Below are positions 49,446-59,831 of a stretch of DNA of 64,000 nucleotides, piece after piece. The notes below the pieces were generated by a model, which saw only the letters and a list, made by a program, of their open reading frames with translations, was not told the DNA's origin and ran no database searches. Position numbers and translations under genes: made by a program. Source of the DNA: UBA2334 sp964396895 (GTDB lineage: Bacteria; Pseudomonadota; Gammaproteobacteria; Burkholderiales; Burkholderiaceae_C); assembly GCA_964396895.1 (NCBI GenBank), contig CAYNGJ010000009.1, forward strand, positions 62,001 through 126,000, given 5' to 3'. Positions within the stretch are counted from its first letter, which is position 1, and each line of letters begins with the position of its first letter.

Positions 49446-50198
49446 TCAATCGCCCACTTTTGCCTCGGGTGCGGCGCCGGGGCTGCGCAAAGCCCGCAGG
49501 GCCTGGTGCTCGGTCCCGTCCCAGTCCACCGGCCATTGCTGTTTGGCGTGCAGGTAGTGGTGGGTGAACACGGCCAGGTAGGCCGTCAGCGTCTGGGCGG
49601 CGTGTGCGTCGCCCGCCAGTGCCAGACAGAGGGCGGCCACTTCCGAGGTGCACAGGTGCTCGTCCCGGTTGGAGCGCCGCAGGCGGTAGGCCGACAGCTG
49701 CTCTGGCAACAGGCTGAGCACGGGCAGCCCATCCAAGTAGGGGCTTTTGCGGAACATTTTGCGCGCCTCGGCCCAGGTGCCGTCCAGCAGCACAAACAAG
49801 GGGCGCTTGCCCGTGGCCGCGGTGGGCAGGGTGGTCACCACGCGCTCGGGTGCGGCGTACTCGCCGGGGAATACCACGTAGGCTTGCCACTGCGGGTCGG
49901 CCAGCAGGGACAGCAGGGCAGGGTCCACCTCGGTGCGGCTCCAGCCAAAGGCGGCCGTGTCGGGCACCACATCGGCCACCAGCCAACCGGTGTTGCTGGG
50001 CTTGAGGGCCTCGATGTCGCCCATGATCAGGCACACACCGGCGTGGGTGGGCAACACGGGGCGAACCGCACACAGGCAGTGGCTGGGCAGCAGACGGCAG
50101 TCGGGGCAGCGCTCGCCGCGTGGGCCACCCCGGGCCAGAAAAGGTTTGGCACTGCGCGCCAGGCGTTGGTCGCGCAGGCGCGAGACGGCGTGGACCAC
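49446..50198 (-). CDS. DTW-domain tRNA acp3U-type transferase, 250 aa
   Basis: A zinc-binding motif (RCPDCRLLPSHCLCAVRP, about residues 28-45), then the DTW signature DGTWAEARKMFRKS. DTW proteins (YfiP/TapT) transfer an aminocarboxypropyl group to U47 of tRNA. GTG 50198 is the best start: it lies 5 bp after the dbpA stop. The open frame further upstream is shadow. Residues near GTW bind S-adenosylmethionine in the family. Identity as TapT proper versus another DTW family member is uncertain. Confidence 0.85.
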   Translation of the reverse strand: MVHAVSRLRDQRLARSAKPFLARGGPRGERCPDCRLLPSHCLCAVRPVLPTHAGVCLIMGDIEALKPSNTGWLVADVVPDTAAFGWSRTEVDPALLSLLADPQWQAYVVFPGEYAAPERVVTTLPTAATGKRPLFVLLDGTWAEARKMFRKSPYLDGLPVLSLLPEQLSAYRLRRSNRDEHLCTSEVAALCLALAGDAHAAQTLTAYLAVFTHHYLHAKQQWPVDWDGTEHQALRALRSPGAAPEAKVGD

Positions 50199-50203
50199 GC
50201 GGA

Positions 50204-51607
<1,404 letters not shown>

Positions 51608-51682
51608 GGCGGATTATCGGCGGTGTGCCTGACGCCGCCGCCTGGTCCCAAAAGCGTGTGGTGCTTGGCCTCAGTCGAACGG

Positions 51683-52303
51683 CTATCGCCCCAGCAAGGC
51701 CTTGAGCTTGATGAACGCCAGCGCGGCCATGGTGGCGTCGTTCACGGCGTTGTGCGCGTGGCGCTGGGGCAGCGCGAGGTCGGTCATCAGGGTGTTGAGC
51801 CGCAGGTCGATGTGGCTGTCGGGTTGCTGGGCGAACTTGTGGTCGGAATACATGCCCGAGATGTCCAGCAGGGCATTGGGCAATGGAATGCCCAGCACCG
51901 GTTTGAGCAGCCGGTTGAGCATGGCCACATCAAATTCCAGGTAGTAGCCCACCAGGGGGCGCGATCCGATGAAGTCCAGCACCTGGCGCGCCACCTCCAG
52001 CGGTGGCAGTCCGTGGGTGGCCAGGTCGGCCTCGCGCAGTTGGTGGATGCGCACGCTGTCGGCCCCCATGGGTGCGCGCAGGCCATCGGGCAACACCATC
52101 AGCGACAGGCGCTCGCTGGTCAAAATGCGTTGCCCGCAGACACGCACGGCCCCGATGCTGATGATGTGGTCGCGCGCCCGATCGAGCCCTGTGGTTTCGC
52201 AGTCGATGCTGACCCATTCGTCGGTGGGTGGTGGATCGAACAGAAAGCCAAAGGCCGGGTCGCGCAGTCGGCGGCGGTACCAGGCACGCTGCAGCGCGTT
52301 CAC
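51683..52303 (-). CDS. DEDDh 3'-5' exonuclease, DnaQ-like, 206 aa
   Basis: ExoI motif SIDCETTGLDRARDH, ExoII FDVAMLNRLLKPVLG and ExoIII HAHNAVNDATMAALA show the D-E-D-D-h triad of the DnaQ/PolC-epsilon exonuclease superfamily. It is coupled to the cNMP/CBS/DUF294 gene by a 4-bp overlap, a pairing seen in other bacteria near acetate genes. Probably trims a nucleic acid or nucleotide substrate; not the chromosomal replicase proofreader, since no replicase gene is near. Confidence 0.88.
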   Translation of the reverse strand: MNALQRAWYRRRLRDPAFGFLFDPPPTDEWVSIDCETTGLDRARDHIISIGAVRVCGQRILTSERLSLMVLPDGLRAPMGADSVRIHQLREADLATHGLPPLEVARQVLDFIGSRPLVGYYLEFDVAMLNRLLKPVLGIPLPNALLDISGMYSDHKFAQQPDSHIDLRLNTLMTDLALPQRHAHNAVNDATMAALAFIKLKALLGR

Positions 52304-54126
52304 AGCGTCTCCAGTTTGAAGTGGGTGCGCAGGTGCTGCTTGAAGCGCTTGATGATGGCCAGCGAGTCTTTCAGCAGGTCGCGCTCCAGGGTGCCCAGCT
52401 CGGACAGGCGCACCAGGTGGTGTGCCGGTTCACCCAGTTGGCGCAGGCGCAGGTTGTTTTTGAGCCGCAAACCCATGAGGAACTGCAGCGCGTCGGTGAG
52501 GTCGCGCGCCATGGTGGCGTCCAGGTGGTGGTGGCTGCTGAGCTGGTGAATGCGCTCGGTGGTGCGCACGGCGGGCAGCTGGTGCTGCAATGCCAGTGCC
52601 CGTATGCCGTGCACGATGGGGAAGGTGCCCAGCTTTTTCAGGTCAAACGCCTGTTCCTCGCGGCCACGCAGGGTGGTCAGCCGGTTCCACCAGGTGCTGG
52701 GCTCGCTGAACTGGTCCACCGCGCTGGCAAAACGGGCCAGCAGGGCATCGCTGCCGTGAAAGAGCCTGGCCAGGTGTTGCTGTGCCTGGTGCAGCAGGGC
52801 GGCATCGCCGGCCACGGCGCGCGCATCCATGAAGATGGCCAGGTGCATGGGGCCGTCGGGGTCGGCACCGTGCAGCCAGTCGGTGATGGTGGCTTTGAAC
52901 GCCGTCAGCGGCTGACGCCACAGCGGGTTGGTGACCATGATGTTGCCCGGACAAGTGGGGTAGCCGAAGGTGGTCAGCGCGTCGTTGAAGCGCTGGGCAA
53001 TGGCGGGCAAGTCTGGGCAATCGAAGCCGTCGCAGAGCAGCAGCGCGTTGTCCTGGTCGGTTTTGAGGATTTGTTCGCACCGTCCTTCGCTGCCCATGAC
53101 CAACAAACAACTGTGCGCCACCAGCTCGGGCGGGGCCACGCAGGCCCAGAGCTTGGCAAAAATCTGGCTGTTGAGTTCGCTGACCAAGCTGGAAATGACT
53201 TCTATCTTCACCCCGCCGTTGTGCAGCACGCCAATCAGGCCATCCATTTGTTGGGCCGCGGCCTGCAACTCGCCCACGCTGGTGGCCTGCTGCACCTGCA
53301 TGGCAATCAGGTGTGAGTGGTTGGAGATGAAGCTCATCAGGTCCAACTGGCTGAGCACCCCCAGAATGGTGTCTCCCTCTCGCACCAGCACGCGGTGCAC
53401 ACGGTGGCGGATCATGACCAACAGGGCGTCAAACAGCTCGGTGTCGGGGCCCACGGCCACCAGGTCAAATCGCGCCACCTCCCGCACGGCCAGTTGTCCG
53501 GGTGGGGTGGGGTGGAGCAGGGCGTCGCGCAAATCGGTGGTGGTGAACATGCCCACGCGGGCTTGGCCATCGGGACCCACGTCGTTGACCAGGGCGTTGG
53601 TCAGCCCCGCGTCCGACAACTGGCGACACAGCGTGACCAAGTCGGTGTCACCGGCCACAAACCAGGGCTTGCGGATGAAGGCATCGCGCACCTTGACCAT
53701 CATCAGCGACAAAAACTCCCGGCTTTTGTTGCCCTCGGAGACGGCGGACAGGCGCCGCGACATGTCGGCAAACAGCAAGGCACTGAAGCGGCTGTTGCCC
53801 GCGACCAAGTCTTTCAGCGTGGCCTGTGGCAGCAGGTAGGTGATGACCTCGTCCAGCGCAGTCAGCACGCTGGTGGTTCGTCCGGCCATGGTGGCACGGG
53901 CGGCAAAAAAATCGTCTGGCCCATACACAGCGACCACTTCGCCCGATTCCACATGCTGCACATGGCCCTTGATGACCACATGCACGTAGAGCGCGGGCAT
54001 GTCGGGGTCCAGGATGACGGTGTCCTTGGGGAAGTACGCAATGTCCAGACTGTCTTGCACCCGCTGGCGCTCAGCAGGGTTCAGGCAGTCAAACGGGGGG
54101 TGGTTGAAATTGAACGCGCTGGGCAT
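52300..54126 (-). CDS. cNMP-binding/CBS/DUF294 nucleotidyltransferase-like protein, 608 aa
   Basis: Three modules are seen: an N-terminal cyclic-nucleotide-binding domain (about 10-130), a CBS pair (about 150-270), and a DUF294 nucleotidyltransferase-like domain (about 330-460: VMGSEGRCEQILKTDQDNAL) with a helical C-terminus. Family members occur beside acetate permease genes and are thought to be signalling regulators. The coupled DEDDh exonuclease is downstream. Whether it transfers nucleotides is unproven. Confidence 0.88.
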   Translation of the reverse strand: MPSAFNFNHPPFDCLNPAERQRVQDSLDIAYFPKDTVILDPDMPALYVHVVIKGHVQHVESGEVVAVYGPDDFFAARATMAGRTTSVLTALDEVITYLLPQATLKDLVAGNSRFSALLFADMSRRLSAVSEGNKSREFLSLMMVKVRDAFIRKPWFVAGDTDLVTLCRQLSDAGLTNALVNDVGPDGQARVGMFTTTDLRDALLHPTPPGQLAVREVARFDLVAVGPDTELFDALLVMIRHRVHRVLVREGDTILGVLSQLDLMSFISNHSHLIAMQVQQATSVGELQAAAQQMDGLIGVLHNGGVKIEVISSLVSELNSQIFAKLWACVAPPELVAHSCLLVMGSEGRCEQILKTDQDNALLLCDGFDCPDLPAIAQRFNDALTTFGYPTCPGNIMVTNPLWRQPLTAFKATITDWLHGADPDGPMHLAIFMDARAVAGDAALLHQAQQHLARLFHGSDALLARFASAVDQFSEPSTWWNRLTTLRGREEQAFDLKKLGTFPIVHGIRALALQHQLPAVRTTERIHQLSSHHHLDATMARDLTDALQFLMGLRLKNNLRLRQLGEPAHHLVRLSELGTLERDLLKDSLAIIKRFKQHLRTHFKLETL

Positions 54127-54167
54127 GGTGTGGCGTGTCTCGGTCAGGTGGGTTCACCATTGTGGGC

Positions 54168-54205
54168 AAAAAAAGGCCGCTGACACCCTGGGGTGGCAGC
54201 GGCCT
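54168..54205 (-). terminator. Intrinsic terminator after actP
   Basis: Minus strand: AGGCCGCTG, 14-nt loop, CAGCGGCCT (plus 54174-54182 and 54197-54205) followed by TTTTTTT (54168-54174). It lies in the 159-bp gap between actP and the DUF294 gene and separates the two units. Confidence 0.88.
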
Positions 54206-54285
54206 GTTGAACACTGTCCGGACAGCCTGGATAAGGTGTGGCGAACAGCAACCTTCTCAAAGAAACAATCGTTGTGGTCCGGGCC

Positions 54286-56049
54286 TCAGTGGCCAGAGGC
54301 GCCGTCGGCACCAATGCCGGTTTCGGAGCGCACCTGCTGGGCCAGGAAACCAGCCTTGTCGATCTTGGCGCGGTCGCTGTTGTCCAGCACGGAGAACAGC
54401 CAGATGCCCACAAAACCAATGGTCATGGAGAACAGCGCGGGTGAGGTGTAAGGGAACGGAGCTGAGCCCTTGGCGTTGCCCAGCACGGCTTCCCACACCG
54501 AGGCGGACAGCACGGTCAGCACCACGGAAGAGATCAGGCCCAGGAAGCCACCGATCACGGCACCGCGTGTGGTGCAACCCTTCCACAGCACAGACATGAA
54601 CAGCACGGGGAAGTTAGCGGACGCGGCAATGGCGAAGGCCAGCGACACCATGAAGGCGATGTTTTGCTTCTCGAAGGCAATGCCCAGCGTCACAGCGACG
54701 ATGCCCAGCGCAATGGTGGTCATGCGGGACACCTTCAGCTCGGAAGCGCTGTCGGCCTTGCCCTTTTTGATCACCGTGGCGTAGATGTCGTGGGACACGG
54801 CAGAGGCGCCCGACAGCGTCAGGCCCGCCACCACGGCCAGAATGGTCGCGAAGGCCACGGCAGAGATGAAGCCCAGGAACACGTTGCCGCCCATGGCGTT
54901 GGCCAGGTGAATGGCCGCCATGTTGCCGCCACCAATCAGGCCGCCCTTGGCGTCCAGGAACTGGGGGTTGGTCAGCACGAAGGCAATGGCACCAAAACCA
55001 ATGATGAAGGTCAGGATGTAGAAGTAGCCAATCCAGGTGGTGGCCCAGAGCACGGATTTGCGGGCTTCTTTGGCGTTGGGCACCGTGAAGAAACGCATCA
55101 GGATGTGGGGCAGACCGGCGGTGCCGAACATCAGCGCCATGCCGAAGGAGATGGCGGAGATGGGGTCTTTCACGAAGTTGCCTGGTCCCATGATGGAGAA
55201 ACCAGCGGCGTCGGCCTTGTCTTTCACGGCGAGCGCGGCGGCGGCTTCGTCCATGCCACCCTTGACGGCTTCGGCAATCATGGGCTTGGCGGCCAGCATG
55301 GACTTGATTTCCACGGCCTTGGCAAACATGGCTTCAGGGCTGAAACCAAACTGCATCAGCACCATGAAGGCCATGAACGAGGCACCGGCCAGCAACAGGC
55401 AGGCCTTGATGATCTGCACCCAGGTGGTGGCGGTCATGCCACCAAACAGCACATACACCATCATCAGCGCACCCACGATCACCACGGCGATGTAGTACTC
55501 CAAGCCAAACAGCAACTTGATCAGCTGGCCTGCACCCACCATTTGGGCAATCAGGTAGAACGCCACCACCACCAGCGTGCCGGAAGCTGCAAACATGCGG
55601 ATGGGTGTCTGGCTGAAGCGGAACGCGGCCACGTCGGCAAAGGTGAATTTGCCCAGGTTGCGCAGGCGTTCTGCCATCAGGAAGGTGACCACAGGCCAGC
55701 CCACCAGGAAGCCGATGGAGTAGATCAGACCGTCAAAGCCGCTGGCCATCACGGCTGCGGAAATGCCCAAGAAAGACGCGGCCGACATGTAGTCGCCCGC
55801 GATGGCCAAACCGTTTTGGAAGCCGGTGATGCCGCCACCGCCGGTGTAGAAGTCGGCGGCCGACTTGGTTTTGGCCGCTGCCCACTTGGTGATGTACATC
55901 GTGCCGGCCACGAACAGGCCGAACATGGTGATGGCGGTCCAATTGGTGGCTTGCTTTTCGGCCTGACCGAGGTCGGCGCCGGCTGCCATGGCGCCCGCGC
56001 TGGCGAGCAGGAGGGCCAGCAGGCCCAGGAGTTGGGTGGTGCGCTTCAT
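54286..56049 (-). CDS. actP: Cation/acetate symporter ActP, 587 aa
   Basis: Sodium:solute symporter family member; N-terminal signal-like segment and about 13 membrane helices, e.g. TGGGGITGFQNGLAIAGDYM, SAASFLGISAAVMASGFDGL. Takes up acetate and similar short acids with Na+. A roughly 60-residue loop near 255-310 is Ala/Lys/Asp-rich. It overlaps the DUF485 gene by 4 bp, the usual yjcH-actP pair. A terminator follows. Regulation probably acts at the promoter before the DUF485 gene. Confidence 0.95.
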   Translation of the reverse strand: MKRTTQLLGLLALLLASAGAMAAGADLGQAEKQATNWTAITMFGLFVAGTMYITKWAAAKTKSAADFYTGGGGITGFQNGLAIAGDYMSAASFLGISAAVMASGFDGLIYSIGFLVGWPVVTFLMAERLRNLGKFTFADVAAFRFSQTPIRMFAASGTLVVVAFYLIAQMVGAGQLIKLLFGLEYYIAVVIVGALMMVYVLFGGMTATTWVQIIKACLLLAGASFMAFMVLMQFGFSPEAMFAKAVEIKSMLAAKPMIAEAVKGGMDEAAAALAVKDKADAAGFSIMGPGNFVKDPISAISFGMALMFGTAGLPHILMRFFTVPNAKEARKSVLWATTWIGYFYILTFIIGFGAIAFVLTNPQFLDAKGGLIGGGNMAAIHLANAMGGNVFLGFISAVAFATILAVVAGLTLSGASAVSHDIYATVIKKGKADSASELKVSRMTTIALGIVAVTLGIAFEKQNIAFMVSLAFAIAASANFPVLFMSVLWKGCTTRGAVIGGFLGLISSVVLTVLSASVWEAVLGNAKGSAPFPYTSPALFSMTIGFVGIWLFSVLDNSDRAKIDKAGFLAQQVRSETGIGADGASGH

Positions 56050-56354
56050 TTCAGGACAGCCTTCTTGATTTCTTCGGTCAGGTCGTCGAATTCGCTGTTG
56101 GCGCGACGCACGTAAATGCCGGTGATGACGATGGTGAACACGATCACCCCCAAGCCCAGCGGCATGCCGATGGTGGTCACGCCGGTGCCCAGCTTGGTGG
56201 CCAGGAACGATTTGTTGAAGGCCACCAGCACAATGAAGCCGTAGTACACCACCATCATCATGATGGTGAGCGTCCAGCCAAAGCTTGAGCGCTTGGCCTT
56301 GAGTTCCTGATATTTCGGGTGGCTAGCGATGCGCTGCACCAGGTCCATTTCCAT
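56046..56354 (-). CDS. yjcH: DUF485 membrane protein (YjcH), 102 aa
   Basis: A small two-helix membrane protein of the DUF485 family (FGWTLTIMMMVVYYGFIVLV, MPLGLGVIVFTIVITGIYVR) that accompanies ActP. The GGAGGAGA site is 5-12 bp before ATG 56354. It overlaps actP by 4 bp, so it is the promoter-proximal gene of the operon. Function is thought to be assembly or modulation of the symporter. Confidence 0.92.
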   Translation of the reverse strand: MEMDLVQRIASHPKYQELKAKRSSFGWTLTIMMMVVYYGFIVLVAFNKSFLATKLGTGVTTIGMPLGLGVIVFTIVITGIYVRRANSEFDDLTEEIKKAVLK

Positions 56355-56451
56355 GGGTGTCTCCTCCAGAGGTTGACTTCCGTCACAACGTCCGACCAGT
56401 CCACGGTGGTGGTCCTGCGCAGGGGGTCGCGGAAGTTGGAGGGGATGCTAG

Positions 56452-56512
56452 GTACGTGGTATTACGTACTTCTTACTGGTGTGACAGCTGGTAAGAAAAA
56501 AATAACTGTCAC
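56452..56512 (-). promoter_or_regulatory. Inverted repeats upstream of the yjcH-actP operon
   Basis: GTACGT-6nt-ACGTAC (56452-56469) and GTGACAG-18nt-CTGTCAC (56481-56512) are perfect inverted repeats 98-158 bp before the DUF485 start, in a region of low G+C. They are likely binding sites for acetate-responsive regulators. Confidence 0.55.
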
Positions 56513-56536
56513 TTTTTTGCACGGTGGGTGCATTTG

Positions 56537-57415
56537 TCAACCGGCTGTCAGCAGGTAGGCCATTTCGTCGTCGGTGAAGCCTGCCTGGCGGCGTGCCTGC
56601 TCATTGAATGGGGGGCGCAGCCGGGGGGCGGCGTGCCGCCTGGCCAGGGTCCGGTAGTGCGCCAGGGGCTCCAACCCCTGACGCTCGCACAACCAGCCGT
56701 ACCAGTGGTTGCCGATGGCCACATGCCCGATTTCGTCACGCAGGATGATGTCCAGAATGTCCACCGCGCGCAGTGCTGCCGGCGTGTTGACGCGGCGCAA
56801 CCGCGCCTGGATGAGCGGTGTGGCATCCAGCCCACGGGCCTCCAGCGTGCGGGGCACCAGCGCCATGCGGGCCGTGATGTCGCGTTGCGTGTTGACGCAC
56901 ATGCTCCACAGGCCGTCGTGCGCGGGAAAGTCGCCGTACCGGTGGCCCAGGGTGGCCAGGTGCTCGCACAGCAGGCCAAAGTGGGTGGCCTCTTCGTCGG
57001 CCACGCGCAGCCAGTCGCGGTAGAAGGCCTCGGGCATGCCGTCGAACCGCCAGACTGCGTCCAGCGCCAGGTTGATGGCGTTGAATTCGATGTGCGCAAT
57101 CGCATGCAACAGCGCGGCCAGCCCCTCGGGCGTGAAGGGCGAGCGCGTGGGCACCAGCATGGGGTCAACCAACTCGGGCAGCGCGGGTCGGCCCGGCAGG
57201 CTGCCTTCGGGTGGGGCGCTCAGGGGCGGGGCCACTTGTGCGGCACCGTCGATGGGCAGGTGGCGCAAGCGTTGTGCCATGGCCTGGGTGGCGGCCACTT
57301 TGGCGCCGGGGTCACACAGGCACAGGGCGGCCCTGGCCTGCTCGCGCAGGGACACGGCCAACTCGGCGGCCACCAGGGTGTGGTCCGGTCCGAGGGAGTG
57401 GGGGAATTCAGTCAT
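56537..57415 (-). CDS. DUF455 ferritin-like protein, 292 aa
   Basis: A DUF455/ferritin-like diiron pattern: HIEFNAINLALDAVWRFDGM, VADEEATHFGLLCEHLATLG, and RDEIGHVAIGNHWYGWLC. Several E/H residues are spaced as metal ligands. Start at ATG 57415 (MTEFPHSLGPDHTLVAAELA). Diiron or storage function in oxidative stress is possible, but the role of DUF455 is not established. It diverges from the gamma-carbonic-anhydrase-like gene, sharing a 67-bp intergenic region. Confidence 0.85.
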   Translation of the reverse strand: MTEFPHSLGPDHTLVAAELAVSLREQARAALCLCDPGAKVAATQAMAQRLRHLPIDGAAQVAPPLSAPPEGSLPGRPALPELVDPMLVPTRSPFTPEGLAALLHAIAHIEFNAINLALDAVWRFDGMPEAFYRDWLRVADEEATHFGLLCEHLATLGHRYGDFPAHDGLWSMCVNTQRDITARMALVPRTLEARGLDATPLIQARLRRVNTPAALRAVDILDIILRDEIGHVAIGNHWYGWLCERQGLEPLAHYRTLARRHAAPRLRPPFNEQARRQAGFTDDEMAYLLTAG

Positions 57416-57482
57416 CCCTACAATTCTATTTTTCGCAGGCCCACGCGCCGCTGACAACACCCACCCCCGCAGGAGACAGCCC

Positions 57483-58007
57483 ATGGCCATCTATGAACTC
57501 GACGGCATTGCACCCCAGGTACAGGCATCCTCTTGGGTGGCGGACAGCGCCCAGGTCATGGGCAACGTGGTCCTGGCCGACGGTGTCAGTGTGTGGTTTG
57601 GCGCCACGGTGCGCGGCGACACCGACCGCATTGCCATTGGCGAAGGCAGCAACATCCAGGACGGCAGCGTGCTGCACGCCGACGTGGGGCAGCCCCTGAC
57701 CATTGGCCAGCACGTCACCGTGGGCCACATGGTGATGCTGCATGGCTGCACCATCGGGGACGAGTCGCTCATTGGCATCGGGGCCATCGTGCTCAATGGC
57801 GCGAAAATCGGGCGCAATTGCCTGGTGGGTGCCGGGGCCCTGGTGACCGAGGGCAAAGAGTTTCCCGATGGTTCCATGATCGTGGGCAGCCCCGCACGCG
57901 TGGTGCGCCAGCTCACGCCTGAGCAGATGCAGGGCCTGCGGCACAGCGCCCAGCACTACATGGCCAACGCCGAGCGATTTCGCACCGGCCTGAAAAAAAT
58001 CGCCTGA
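57483..58007 (+). CDS. Gamma carbonic anhydrase-like hexapeptide-repeat protein, 174 aa
   Basis: Left-handed beta-helix repeats (VSVWFGATVRGDTDRIAIGE, GSNIQDGSVLHADVGQPLTI) and the three His region HADVG, HVTVGHMVMLHGC needed for the metal site. Related to PaaY/CaiE/YrdA. Good GGAG 9 bp before ATG 57483. It lies 33 bp upstream of hslO. Enzymatic activity is likely (three histidines are kept) but not certain. Confidence 0.88.
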   Translation: MAIYELDGIAPQVQASSWVADSAQVMGNVVLADGVSVWFGATVRGDTDRIAIGEGSNIQDGSVLHADVGQPLTIGQHVTVGHMVMLHGCTIGDESLIGIGAIVLNGAKIGRNCLVGAGALVTEGKEFPDGSMIVGSPARVVRQLTPEQMQGLRHSAQHYMANAERFRTGLKKIA

Positions 58008-58040
58008 CCGTGTCGGGCTGACTCTGACTGAAAGAACCGA

Positions 58041-59033
58041 TTGTCTGAACTTCACAAATTCCTGTTCGATGGCCTGCCCGTGCGCGGCATGCTGGTGCGC
58101 CTGACCGACTCCTGGCAGGACATCCTCGCCCGTCGGCAACAGGCGGGCGGCTACCCGCAGGCCGTGACTGAGCTGCTGGGCGAGATGACGGCGGCGGCCG
58201 TCCTCATGCAGGCCAACATCAAATTCAACGGCGCACTGGTGCTGCAAATCATGGGCGATGGCCCGGTCAAGCTGGCCGTGGCCGAGGTGCAGCCCGACCT
58301 CAGCCTGCGCGCCACCGCCAAGGTGGTGGGCGAGGTGGCCCCGGGCCCGCTGGACGGCGTGGGCTTGTCCAACTTGGTCAACGTGAACAACCAGGGCCGC
58401 TGCGCCATCACGCTCGACCCCAAAGACCGACTGCCCGGCCAACAGCCCTACCAGGGTGTGGTGCCTTTGTACGACGACCAGCGCCACCCCATCCACCGGG
58501 TGAGCGATGTGCTGGCCCACTACATGCTGCAGAGTGAGCAGCTGGACACCCGACTGGTGCTGGCGGCCAACGATCAGGTGGCGGCGGGTTTGCTCATCCA
58601 GCGCCTGCCCGTCAAGGGCGAGGCCAACCTGGCTGGCCAGGGCACGGCCCGCAGCAACGAGGACGACATCGGTCTGAGCGAAGACTACAACCGCATTGCC
58701 ATTCTGGCCGCCAGCCTCAAGCGCGACGAGCTGCTCACGCTGGACGTGGACACCATCCTGCACCGCCTGTTCTGGGAAGAGCCGCACACCCGTTTTGTGC
58801 CCCAGTCGGGCGAGAACGGCCCGCGGTTTGCTTGTAGCTGTTCCAAGGAGCGGGTCAGCCACATGCTGCGCAGCCTGGGGGCCACCGAGGTGGAGTCCAT
58901 CATCGCCGAGCAAGGGCAGGTGGAGGTGGGGTGCGATTTCTGTGGAGCGCATTACCGGTTTGACCCGGTGGATGCGGCGCACATCTTCACCCAGCCGGTG
59001 GCCACGCCGCCGGTGGAACCCGGCACACACTGA
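58041..59033 (+). CDS. hslO: Redox-regulated chaperone Hsp33, 330 aa
   Basis: N-terminal chaperone domain (DSWQDILARRQQAGGYPQAV, FNGALVLQIMGDGPVKLAVA) and C-terminal zinc centre with CxC (FACSC) and CxxC (CDFCG) near residues 262-300, the redox switch. It starts with TTG 58041, unusual but the family pattern begins there. It protects proteins in oxidative stress. The plus-strand pair CA-like/hslO converges on the next gene. Confidence 0.95.
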   Translation: MSELHKFLFDGLPVRGMLVRLTDSWQDILARRQQAGGYPQAVTELLGEMTAAAVLMQANIKFNGALVLQIMGDGPVKLAVAEVQPDLSLRATAKVVGEVAPGPLDGVGLSNLVNVNNQGRCAITLDPKDRLPGQQPYQGVVPLYDDQRHPIHRVSDVLAHYMLQSEQLDTRLVLAANDQVAAGLLIQRLPVKGEANLAGQGTARSNEDDIGLSEDYNRIAILAASLKRDELLTLDVDTILHRLFWEEPHTRFVPQSGENGPRFACSCSKERVSHMLRSLGATEVESIIAEQGQVEVGCDFCGAHYRFDPVDAAHIFTQPVATPPVEPGTH

Positions 59034-59069
59034 AGGCCTGCGTCTGGCCGCCACCCCGGTGGGAGTGGG

Positions 59070-59831
59070 TCAGTCCGCCGGTGGTCGCCGCTGCACCAGC
59101 CGGGTGAACAGCAGGTGCTCACAGTCGGGGTCGCTGCACGACTCGCAGGCAGCCTGATATTTCAAGCTTTTTTGCCTTCCGGCGCTTGCTGGGTATAGCT
59201 TTTCTGCTTCCGTGTTTATGACCACTTGTGCGGCACAGCCCGTTGGCAGCGCGCGTGCCACGGCCTGCAGCGCGGCCGCTGTGCGGGCGCTGCCGGTGCC
59301 ATACACCAGGTGGTGGCGCGTGCCGCTGGCTTGCAGCTGTTCGCGCAGCAGCGCATCCACCGCCAGCTGTGTGGTGGGGCCATCGCGCAGGTGGCCGTCG
59401 GTCTGCCAGGGCAGGTCCAGCCCCATGAGCAGGGTCACGTCAAACGCGTGTTGCTGTTGCTGGGCGTGGGGGCAGAGCGTGGTGTCGCCAAAGTAATGCT
59501 GGCTGTACACCGCGGTTTGCAGGGGGGTGGTGTCAACCACCAGCCAGCCGCTGGGGCCCACGCGTTCGCGGGCGGCGGCCACCAGGGCCAGTTGCAACCG
59601 GGCCACGTTGGCCTGTTCGTGCGCCAGGGGCAGTCGGTGCTGGGTGTCGCACCATTGGCGCAGGGCTTCGGGCACCCAGGCCACAAGTGGTGATGGGCCT
59701 GGCAGGGCGGCCAGCGCGGCCTGCAGGGCGGTGGAGAGGGTGTGGGCCAGGGTGCTTTTGCCCGTGCACTCGGCCCCGAGCAGGGCCACTGTCCAGCCGG
59801 GGGTGGGGTCAGCGCACGCGCCAGGGCTCAA
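59070..59831 (-). CDS. P-loop ATPase, NadR-like (AAA_28 type), 253 aa
   Basis: Walker A GAECTGKST (about residues 19-27); similar to nicotinamide-riboside-kinase-like P-loop proteins. Middle segment SGWLVVDTTPLQTAVYSQHY, DGHLRDGPTTQLAVDALLRE, then a unique C-terminus CESCSDPDCEHLLFTRLVQR with four closely spaced Cys. TTG 59831 overlaps the ftsB stop, the most probable start; the open frame further upstream is antisense-like. Substrate unknown; the Cys cluster may bind metal. Confidence 0.75.
   Translation of the reverse strand: MSPGACADPTPGWTVALLGAECTGKSTLAHTLSTALQAALAALPGPSPLVAWVPEALRQWCDTQHRLPLAHEQANVARLQLALVAAARERVGPSGWLVVDTTPLQTAVYSQHYFGDTTLCPHAQQQQHAFDVTLLMGLDLPWQTDGHLRDGPTTQLAVDALLREQLQASGTRHHLVYGTGSARTAAALQAVARALPTGCAAQVVINTEAEKLYPASAGRQKSLKYQAACESCSDPDCEHLLFTRLVQRRPPAD

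Noticed and set aside
49441..50073. A 210-codon minus-strand frame near the DTW gene
   Set aside because: It lies in another frame of the DTW gene and is Arg/Gly-rich without motifs.
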